Origin: an uncultured Bacillota bacterium
GTDB taxonomy: Bacteria > Bacillota > Clostridia > Oscillospirales > Oscillospiraceae
Direction of reading: 5' to 3'
NCBI GenBank assembly: GCA_937890735.1
Contig: CALACZ010000046.1
Span: 1-7,133, forward strand
Length of the DNA: 7,133 nt
Positions within the stretch are counted from its first letter, which is position 1; every line of letters starts with the position of its first letter. Under the pieces are notes generated by a model, which was not told the DNA's origin, ran no database searches, and saw only the letters and a program-made list of their open reading frames with translations. Below are positions 1-4,214 of the stretch, in pieces. Position numbers and translations under genes: made by a program.

Positions 1-10
1 AACGTACGAC

Positions 11-64
11 CCTTCTCCTCATCCGTCTCGCTGCGCGAGCCACCTTCCCCTCAAGGGGAAGGCT
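11..64. repeat. Palindromic dispersed-repeat-like unit with two hairpins
   Basis: Two adjacent inverted repeats are visible. The first is CTCGC-TGC-GCGAG at 27-39. The second is a 9-bp stem with a 2-base loop, CCTTCCCCT/AGGGGAAGG, at 43-62. The unit lies outside any credible gene, downstream of the leftward operon. From general knowledge, units of this build (a Glu/Arg-like GC hairpin followed by a CCTTCCCC palindrome) recur many times in genomes of gut Clostridia. That this one is a copy of such a family is an inference, because only one copy is in the window. Confidence 0.6.
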
Positions 65-117
65 TTGGTGTATGTCGTTCCGCGTCGGCGCGCTAAATTT
101 GTTTTTGCATCCTGTGC

Positions 118-159
118 GGGCGGGGGCAAGCTATGTTGCTCTTGACATAAGCCCCGCCC
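118..159. repeat. Long imperfect hairpin in intergenic DNA
   Basis: GGGCGGGG (118-125) pairs with CCCCGCCC (152-159), C127 can pair with G151, and TATGT (132-136) pairs with ACATA (145-149) around the loop TGCTCTTG. There is no U-tract next to it, so it is a poor terminator. It looks like a second intergenic palindromic repeat rather than a regulatory site of a gene in view. The remaining bases of 63-188 show no coding sequence or RNA gene that I can support. Confidence 0.45.
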
Positions 160-188
160 ATACGTTACGACGAAATCTGGGAATGCTC

Positions 189-223
189 AAAAAATACCCC
201 CGCGGCGGGAATGCCGCGGGGGT
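189..223 (-). terminator. Rho-independent terminator of the LOG-family operon
   Basis: An 11-bp perfect GC-rich stem (ACCCCCGCGGC at 196-206 with GCCGCGGGGGT at 213-223, loop GGGAAT) is followed on the - strand by a run of six T (A189-A194 on the + strand). It lies about 10 bases past the stop codon of the LOG-family gene and fits an intrinsic terminator for leftward transcription. Confidence 0.88.
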
Positions 224-232
224 GTGCTTTTC

Positions 233-808
233 TCAGATGTTTTTCAGGTGCTTGATGTCCAGCGCGGCGGCGTCGTAGTGCTCCAGGTACTCGACAGCTT
301 CCGCCGGGGTATCGCAGAGCCGGTAGAGCTTCAGGCACGGGGCGGTGGCGAAGCGCTCCTTCACGGCGTGCTCCAGCATGGCGTGCAGGGGGGCGTAATA
401 CGCGTTGGTGTTCAGAACGGCGATGGGGCGGTTATGCTTGCCGAGCTGCTTGAGTGTGAGGATCTCGAAAAACTCCTCAAAGCTGCCGATGCCGCCCGGG
501 GCGAGCAGGAAGCCCTCGGCTTTTTCGTCCATGATGCCCTTGCGCTCGCGCATGGTCTCGGTGTAGATAAATTCGTCGCACTGGTCGTACAAAATGCCGT
601 CCACATTGAAAAACGACGGGGCGACGCCGATGACCCTGCCGCCGTTTTCGTGCGCGCCGCGTGCAGCCGCGCCCATGACACCCTGCGCACCGCCGCCGTA
701 GACGAGCGCGTGACCGCGCTGCGCCAGCAGGCGTCCGGCTTCGTATGCCGCGTCCAGATAGCTCTGCGCGAGGACGTTGCTCGACGCACCGTAAAGACAG
801 ATCTGCAT
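233..808 (-). CDS. LOG-family (TIGR00730-type) Rossmann-fold protein, putative nucleoside 5'-monophosphate phosphoribohydrolase
   Basis: This 191-residue protein has the hallmarks of the LOG family, whose studied members hydrolyse cytokinin riboside or other nucleoside 5'-monophosphates to free base and ribose 5-phosphate in the cytosol. Visible motifs are an N-terminal MQICLYGASS strand-turn, GGGAQGVMG at residues 38-46, MRERK at 86-90 with the expected arginine R89, and PGGIGSFEE at 104-112 with the expected glutamates E111/E112. The canonical form of the last motif is PGGxGTxEE, so Thr is replaced by Ser. The length is normal for the family. The start is set by GGGAGG (815-820) six bases upstream of the ATG. 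A small gene lies 23 bases upstream on the same strand and a terminator follows the stop, so this is the last gene of a short operon. The substrate is not predictable from sequence; in non-plant-associated bacteria cytokinin itself need not be the target. Confidence 0.92.
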   Translation of the reverse strand: MQICLYGASSNVLAQSYLDAAYEAGRLLAQRGHALVYGGGAQGVMGAAARGAHENGGRVIGVAPSFFNVDGILYDQCDEFIYTETMRERKGIMDEKAEGFLLAPGGIGSFEEFFEILTLKQLGKHNRPIAVLNTNAYYAPLHAMLEHAVKERFATAPCLKLYRLCDTPAEAVEYLEHYDAAALDIKHLKNI

Positions 809-831
809 AGGATACCTCCCGTTGGAAAAAC

Positions 832-1008
832 TTATTTTGTTTCGGTTTGCGCGGTCAGCTCGCCAATCTGGCGCGCGATCTCGCAGACGGAGCGGTGCGG
901 GCAGACGCTATAATCGCAGTCAATGTCCAGCTTCGCGCCGTCCTGCTCCACAAAAACGGCGCGCGCCGCGTCCAGCGTGCGGCAATAGCCGTGAAGGACC
1001 TGCTCCAT
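832..1008 (-). CDS. Small Cys-rich protein of unknown function (58 aa)
   Basis: The reading frame starts MEQVLHGYCR and ends AQTETK. I do not recognise the family. It has four cysteines, C9, C31, C36 and C42, and a histidine at 38. The central arrangement is C31-x4-C36-x-H38-x3-C42, reading CDYSVCPHRSVC, which could bind a metal or cluster; this is inference. There is no signal peptide or membrane segment, so it is probably cytosolic. Support for it being real comes from GGGAGG (1016-1021 on the + strand) seven bases before the ATG, a promoter directly upstream, and the 23-base gap to the LOG-family gene with the same direction. The two are probably co-transcribed, which hints at a shared setting but does not prove a shared job. 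Confidence 0.72.
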   Translation of the reverse strand: MEQVLHGYCRTLDAARAVFVEQDGAKLDIDCDYSVCPHRSVCEIARQIGELTAQTETK

Positions 1009-1039
1009 GGTGTTTCCTCCCGCGAATTTTCTGCCTTAT

Positions 1040-1068
1040 ATTATACGCAATACGGCGGCGCACGGCAA
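1040..1068 (-). promoter_or_regulatory. Sigma-70/SigA-type promoter of the leftward operon
   Basis: On the - strand TTGCCG (1063-1068) is followed, with a 17-base spacer, by a perfect TATAAT (1040-1045). Transcription would begin near 1033, about 25 bases before the start codon of the small Cys-rich gene, leaving room for its ribosome binding site. The GC-rich surroundings make this AT-rich patch stand out. Confidence 0.75.
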
Positions 1069-1101
1069 GAGGATTTTCGGACAGCGGCGGGAAAATGTCC
1101 A

Positions 1102-1130
1102 TTGCTTTTTTGCGTCAGCGATGGTAGAAT
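1102..1130 (+). promoter_or_regulatory. Candidate promoter of the ATP synthase operon
   Basis: TTGCTT (1102-1107), a 17-base spacer and TAGAAT (1125-1130) preceded by TGG (1122-1124, an extended -10) form a plausible vegetative promoter. The start point would be near 1137, giving a leader of about 40 bases before the atpZ-like gene. The -35 box matches the consensus only in TTG, so the extended -10 would carry most of the strength. It is divergent from the leftward promoter, with about 55 bases between the two -10 boxes and -35 boxes on the inside. Confidence 0.55.
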
Positions 1131-1175
1131 AAAACCGAATTTGCGGGATATGCCTGCGCGACGGGAGGGCGGCGG

Positions 1176-1436
1176 ATGCGGTCACTGGAACGGCTGGCGC
1201 GCGCGATCTCATTTGTCGGGCAGATCGGCTTTTCACTCGTTACGCCTCCGCTGGTGCTGATCTGGCTGGCGCGGCTGGCGCAGACAAAGCTCGGCTGGGG
1301 CGCGTGGGTGATGATCGCCGCGATCGTGGTGGGGCTCATCACGGGATTGACGAGCGCTTGGCGGCTGATGCGCGGCTTTTCTGAGTCGGAGAAGCCGAAA
1401 AAGCCGGAGGGTCAGAATTTTAACGACCACATTTGA
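1176..1436 (+). CDS. atpZ: AtpZ/AtpI-like small membrane protein, first gene of the ATP synthase operon
   Basis: This 86-residue protein has two predicted membrane helices, about residues 12-34 and 43-64, and a charged Lys/Glu-rich C-terminal tail. The pattern (QIGFSLVTPPLVLIWLARL, then a short Gly-Trp turn GWGAWV and a glycine-containing second helix) is that of the short AtpZ-type proteins encoded ahead of atpI in many Firmicutes. Family proposals are that AtpZ and AtpI together assist c-ring assembly or Mg2+/Ca2+ uptake; the exact role is not settled. GGGAGG (1163-1168) lies seven bases before the ATG. It is followed by atpI after 12 bases. The family is divergent at sequence level, so the name rests mainly on topology and position. 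Confidence 0.72.
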   Translation: MRSLERLARAISFVGQIGFSLVTPPLVLIWLARLAQTKLGWGAWVMIAAIVVGLITGLTSAWRLMRGFSESEKPKKPEGQNFNDHI

Positions 1437-1448
1437 GGAAGTGATGCC

Positions 1449-1862
1449 ATGAAGCTGGACAAGTCCGTCCGCGCGGAGCTTTGGTACGTCGCGGCGGGGC
1501 TGGTCGTGTGCGATGCGGCGATGTGCGCCGTGTTCGCGCTGATCGGAAAATTTGACTATACCGTGCCGCTGGGGGCGCTGTGGGGCAGTGTGTTCGCGTT
1601 TTTGCGGATGTATCTGCTGGCGCGGCGCGTGCAGGCGGTCGCTGCAAGCGGCGAGGAAGAAAAGGAACTGGCGCAGAAGCGCCTGCGCGCGTCGTATTTT
1701 GTCAGGATGCTGATCTTAGCGGCGGCGGTCGTGGCGGGCATCGCGCTGCCGTTTTTCAACTACATTGCCGCGCTCGTCCCGTTTTTAGTGCCGCAGCCGG
1801 TGATGCTGCTGCGGCGCGCGATCACAGCGCGCAGGGCGCGGAAGGAGGCTTCAAACGGATGA
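1449..1862 (+). CDS. atpI: ATP synthase subunit I (AtpI-like), four-helix accessory membrane protein
   Basis: This 137-residue protein has four predicted membrane helices, at about residues 13-33, 38-58, 84-102 and 104-124, with a charged loop between helices 2 and 3 (GEEEKELAQKRLR) and a basic C-terminus. Topology, size and place directly before atpB match the ATP synthase I family, which has been linked to assembly of the c-ring and is not part of the finished enzyme. The ribosome binding site GAGGAAGTG (1435-1443) overlaps the stop codon of the preceding gene. Its own stop overlaps the atpB start as ATGA (1859-1862), which points to translational coupling. Sequence identity in this family is low, so the assignment depends on context as well as hydropathy. 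Confidence 0.78.
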   Translation: MKLDKSVRAELWYVAAGLVVCDAAMCAVFALIGKFDYTVPLGALWGSVFAFLRMYLLARRVQAVAASGEEEKELAQKRLRASYFVRMLILAAAVVAGIALPFFNYIAALVPFLVPQPVMLLRRAITARRARKEASNG

Positions 1863-2602
1863 ATGTGGATATTCACGGCGCGCCAATTTACTTTACCATC
1901 CCGATTTTCGGCGGCATCCCCATCACGGCGAGCCTTGTCGTGTCGTGGGGCGTGATGCTGGTGCTGACGGGGCTGTGCATCTGGCTGACGCATGATCTCA
2001 AGGTCAAAAATATCTCCAAGCGGCAGGCGATCGCCGAAAAGATCGTGCTGACGGCGGAGAGTTTCGTGCGCAGCAACATGGGCGAAAAATGGATGCACAT
2101 GGTGCCGCTCATTTCGGCGATCTTCGGGCTGTCGCTCGGGTGCAGTTTGTCGTCGCTGCTCGGCTTTTTCGCGCCGACGGCGGACGTGTCGGTGCTGCTG
2201 GGCTGGGCTCTGGTCGTGTTCGTGCTCATTACCTATACCAAGATCAAAACGAACGGCTTCGGCGGCTATCTAAAGGGCTTCTGTGACCCGGTGTTCCTGA
2301 TGGCGCCGTTTAACCTGCTGGGCGAGGTGTTTAAGCCGATCTCGATGTCGTTCCGTCATTTTGGCAACATCCTGTCGGGCATGGTCATCAGCTCGCTCGT
2401 GTACGCGGCGCTGATCCTGGCGAACAACGCCCTCTTCGGGCTCATCCCCGGCGTGGTCGGGCAGATCCTGGGCGACATCCCGCTTCTTGCCGTGGGCATC
2501 CCGGCGGTGCTGTCACTGTACTTCGACTGGTTCTCCAGCGCGATGCAGGCATTTATATTCTGCATGCTGACGATGATCTTCATCCGTACGGCGGCAGAGT
2601 AA
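1859..2602 (+). CDS. atpB: F1Fo ATP synthase subunit a
   Basis: This 247-residue multi-spanning membrane protein forms the ion path next to the c-ring. The key stretch is FNLLGEVFKPISMSFRHFGN (residues 151-170). It carries the essential stator arginine at R166, equivalent to E. coli R210. The last helix has Q230 in MQAFIFCMLT, equivalent to E. coli Q252. Other family marks are PTADVSVLLGWALVVF (106-121) and KTNGFGGYLKG (130-140). At the E. coli E219 position there is Met175, and at the H245 position Asp223, a swap also known in other bacteria. The ATG at 1859 is chosen because MNVDIHGAP begins the conserved protein, it overlaps the atpI stop by four bases, and AAGGAGG (1842-1848) is ten bases upstream. 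The same frame is open much further upstream, inside atpI, but that part is not family-like. Confidence 0.96.
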   Translation: MNVDIHGAPIYFTIPIFGGIPITASLVVSWGVMLVLTGLCIWLTHDLKVKNISKRQAIAEKIVLTAESFVRSNMGEKWMHMVPLISAIFGLSLGCSLSSLLGFFAPTADVSVLLGWALVVFVLITYTKIKTNGFGGYLKGFCDPVFLMAPFNLLGEVFKPISMSFRHFGNILSGMVISSLVYAALILANNALFGLIPGVVGQILGDIPLLAVGIPAVLSLYFDWFSSAMQAFIFCMLTMIFIRTAAE

Positions 2603-2650
2603 ATGATATATAAGGATAAGGAAACAACAACTACAGGAGGAATTTATTTC
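2603..2650 (+). promoter_or_regulatory. A-rich atpE leader with AGGAGG ribosome binding site
   Basis: The 48 bases between atpB and atpE are rich in A and poor in G/C up to AGGAGG (2635-2640), unlike the flanking GC-rich genes, so they should be weakly structured. The ribosome binding site sits ten bases before the ATG at 2651. An in-frame ATG at 2603 lies upstream but has no comparable site and would add 16 non-family residues, so it is not the start. A leader of this kind suits high translation of subunit c, which is needed in about 10-15 copies per enzyme. Confidence 0.6.
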
Positions 2651-2917
2651 ATGGAACTCGCAAAGGCATTGATTCTCATGGGCTGCGCCATCGGCGCAGG
2701 TATTGCGATGATCTCCGGCTTCGGTCCCGGCATCGGCGAAGGCTATATCGCCGGTAAGGCGATCGAGGCGATGGCGCGTCAGCCGGAAATGAAGGGCGAT
2801 CTGACCAGCACCATGTTCCTGGGCATCGCGTGCGCGGAGACGACCGGTATCTATGGCTTTGTCATCGGTCTGCTGCTGATCTTCGTCGCACCCGGTCAGT
2901 TTACGGCTCTGCTGTAA
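2651..2917 (+). CDS. atpE: F1Fo ATP synthase subunit c, with Na+-type two-carboxylate binding motif
   Basis: This 88-residue helical hairpin forms the rotor ring. Helix 1 covers about residues 5-28, the polar loop is ARQPE (42-46), and helix 2 runs about 53-80. The ion-carrying carboxylate is E63 in ACAETTGIYGF. Compared from memory with the Ilyobacter tartaricus protein (Q32, E65, S66, T67, Y70), the aligned residues here are E30 (in GPGIGEGY), E63, T64, T65 and Y68. The Glu+Thr/Ser-Thr-x-x-Tyr pattern is the known Na+ signature, and Glu in place of Gln in helix 1 gives the two-carboxylate form described for Fusobacterium nucleatum. H+-only rings usually lack this set of hydroxyl and tyrosine ligands. 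Na+ coupling is therefore inferred strongly but not proven. Confidence 0.97.
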   Translation: MELAKALILMGCAIGAGIAMISGFGPGIGEGYIAGKAIEAMARQPEMKGDLTSTMFLGIACAETTGIYGFVIGLLLIFVAPGQFTALL

Positions 2918-2953
2918 TTCGCGGCGGCATTTCACACGGAAGGAGGACTGACC

Positions 2954-3457
2954 ATGAGCTTTCAGTCCCTGGTAGAGCTTGCACCGTGGACAACGATTGC
3001 GCAGATCTGCAATCTGCTGCTTCAGATGTACCTGTTCAAGCGCTTCCTTTTTAAGCCCATCCAGAACATCCTGAAAAAGCGCCAGCAGGAGGTCGACGGG
3101 CTGTATGACGCGGCGAACACCGCGCGCAGCGAGGCCGAGCAGTCCAGGGAGGACTACGAGCGCCATCTTGCCAGCGCGCAGGACGAGGCTGCCGCCATCA
3201 CCGCGCGCGCGGCAAAGGCGGCACAGGCACGCGCCGACGAGCTGGTGAGCAGCGCGAAGGCGGAGGCGGCGTCCATCCGCGCCAAGGCGGAGGGCGACAT
3301 TCAGTTGGAGCGCAAAAAGGCGGTCAACGACATGAAGAATGAAATTTCCGATCTGGCGGTGGAGATCGCCTCCAAGGTCGCCGAAAAGGAGATCGACGAG
3401 AAGGCGCACGAGGCGCTGATCGGGAAATTCATCGACGAGCTGGGTGAGCCGTCATGA
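2954..3457 (+). CDS. atpF: F1Fo ATP synthase subunit b (peripheral stalk)
   Basis: This 167-residue protein has one N-terminal membrane helix at about residues 13-33 (TTIAQICNLLLQMYLFKRF), then the conserved FLFKPIQNIL turn (31-40). A long Ala/Glu/Lys/Arg-rich coiled coil runs from about 41 to 130. The C-terminal delta-binding part is ISDLAVEIASKVAEKEID (131-148). As a dimer it links subunit a in the membrane to delta and alpha on F1. AAGGAGG (2940-2946) lies seven bases before the ATG. The stop overlaps the atpH start as ATGA (3454-3457). The length is typical for the bacterial single-type b subunit, and there is no second b' gene in the operon. Confidence 0.95.
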   Translation: MSFQSLVELAPWTTIAQICNLLLQMYLFKRFLFKPIQNILKKRQQEVDGLYDAANTARSEAEQSREDYERHLASAQDEAAAITARAAKAAQARADELVSSAKAEAASIRAKAEGDIQLERKKAVNDMKNEISDLAVEIASKVAEKEIDEKAHEALIGKFIDELGEPS

Positions 3458-3993
3458 CGCAGACAGCCAGAGTTTACGCCGGCGCGCTGTACGATCTGGC
3501 GAGCAGCGAGAGTCTTGAGGACCGCATTTTGGGAGATTTGGCGCTGTTTTCACAGCTTCTGCGCGAGAACGGCGACTATCTGCGGCTGCTGTGCACGCCG
3601 TCAATCCCCAAAAAGGAGCGCTGTGGGCTGCTGGACGAGGCGCTGCGCGAAAGCGTGCATCCCTATACGCTGCATTTTTTGAAAATTTTGTGCGAAAACG
3701 GGACGTTGGCGCAGTTTTCGGACTGTGCGCGGCAGTACCGCGTGCGCTATAACGAGGCGCACGGCATTCTGGAGGCGTGCGCCGTGAGCGCCGTGCCGAT
3801 GCCGCAGGCGCTGGCACAGCGGCTCAAGGACAAGCTGGAGCGCCTGACGGGAAAACAGGTAGAGCTTTCCACGCGCGTGGATGAGCGCCTGCTCGGCGGC
3901 GTCCGGCTGGAGCTGCCCGACCGTCAGCTCGACGGCAGCGTCCAGACGCACTTGCAGCAGCTCAAAAAGCAGCTGCGTGAGACCACGATCTAA
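3454..3993 (+). CDS. atpH: F1Fo ATP synthase subunit delta
   Basis: This 179-residue soluble stator subunit joins the b dimer to the top of the alpha3beta3 head. Family marks are the N-terminal ARVYAGALYDLA (5-16), the middle PSIPKKER (49-56), and the C-terminal GGVRLELPDRQLDGSVQTHL (148-167), where the family has GGxxxxxxxxxxDGSxxxxL. There is no membrane segment. Translation probably depends on atpF through the 4-base ATGA overlap, because only a weak GGGTGAG precedes the ATG. The length is normal. After the stop comes an unusually long spacer before atpA. Confidence 0.94.
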   Translation: MTQTARVYAGALYDLASSESLEDRILGDLALFSQLLRENGDYLRLLCTPSIPKKERCGLLDEALRESVHPYTLHFLKILCENGTLAQFSDCARQYRVRYNEAHGILEACAVSAVPMPQALAQRLKDKLERLTGKQVELSTRVDERLLGGVRLELPDRQLDGSVQTHLQQLKKQLRETTI

Positions 3994-4014
3994 AATCTAA
4001 ATCAAATCTAAATC
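3993..4014 (+). repeat. Perfect tandem 11-mer directly after atpH
   Basis: AAATCTAAATC occurs twice in a row (3993-4003 and 4004-4014), starting at the last base of the atpH stop codon. The stretch to 4020 is very AT-rich against a GC-rich background. No function is evident; it may be a slippage duplication or an unstructured, cleavable mRNA linker. Confidence 0.7.
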
Positions 4015-4044
4015 ACTTAAACTGAAAAGACCGCGCCGAACAAT

Positions 4045-4160
4045 GGCGGCAAGGAGATTCGGCGAGAGATTTTGCCGCAAGGCGAGATTTGGAATACGCA
4101 GGCATACTTTGTGTATTCCAAGTATTTCAAAGCGAAGCATTGCGGCAAAAGATTCGGCGA
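4045..4160. repeat. Structured inverted-repeat element between atpH and atpA
   Basis: A nested palindrome fills most of the 221-base spacer. The outer arms are TTTTGCCGCAA (4070-4080) and TTGCGGCAAAA (4140-4150), an exact 11-bp match. The inner arms are TTGGAATACGCA (4089-4100) and TGTGTATTCCAA (4110-4121), 12 bp with one G-U pair and a 9-base loop. An imperfect direct repeat of about 20 bases (4046-4065 and 4142-4160, sharing GCGGCAA and AGATTCGGCGA) overlaps the right arm and lies just outside the left one. The left copy could also pair with the left outer arm, giving an alternative hairpin. There is no adjacent U-tract, so it is not a standard terminator. It could be a dispersed MITE-like repeat carried inside the operon mRNA, an mRNA processing site, or both. 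No transposase is nearby. Confidence 0.72.
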
Positions 4161-4181
4161 AGCCCGCAGGCGGCATTGCGA

Positions 4182-4210
4182 GGGGCGGTCCCCAAAACGA
4201 AAGTTGGTGA
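4182..4210 (+). promoter_or_regulatory. Short hairpin and weak atpA ribosome binding site
   Basis: GGGG-CGGT-CCCC (4182-4193) can form a 4-bp hairpin upstream of atpA. The only ribosome-binding match before the ATG at 4215 is GGTGA (4206-4210), four bases away. Every other gene here except the translationally coupled atpH has a G-rich site of the AGGAGG or AAGGAG type. Initiation at atpA may thus be weaker or more structure-dependent. Confidence 0.45.
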
Positions 4211-4214
4211 ACCC

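Noticed and set aside
142..170. TTGACA (142-147) as a -35 box of a + strand promoter
   Set aside because: No convincing -10 lies 16-18 bases downstream, and it would transcribe against the leftward operon. TTGACA is part of the imperfect hairpin.
224..913. A 229-codon open frame on the + strand opposite the LOG-family gene
   Set aside because: The LOG-family protein on the other strand has clear motifs, a ribosome binding site and a terminator. The + strand product has none of these.
909..914. TATAAT on the + strand
   Set aside because: It sits inside the small - strand gene, has no -35 partner at a usual distance (GACGGA at 886-891), and no + strand gene follows closely.
1580..1858. Upstream extension of atpB into atpI
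   Set aside because: The extension is low-complexity Arg/Ala/Gly sequence in the wrong frame of atpI. The family-like protein begins at 1859.
2603..2650. ATG at 2603 as the start of atpE
   Set aside because: It would add 16 hydrophilic residues absent from the family, and the AGGAGG at 2635-2640 clearly serves the ATG at 2651.
2513..3409. A 298-codon open frame on the - strand opposite atpE and atpF
   Set aside because: It is a shadow of subunit c and b genes and crosses several true gene boundaries.
4070..4150. Complete insertion sequence or CRISPR repeats
   Set aside because: There is no transposase frame, no clear target-site duplication, and no regularly spaced repeats with spacers.
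4089..4214. Upstream extension of atpA by 42 codons
   Set aside because: These codons come from the inverted-repeat element, are not alpha-like, and would make the protein 546 residues, well over the usual size.
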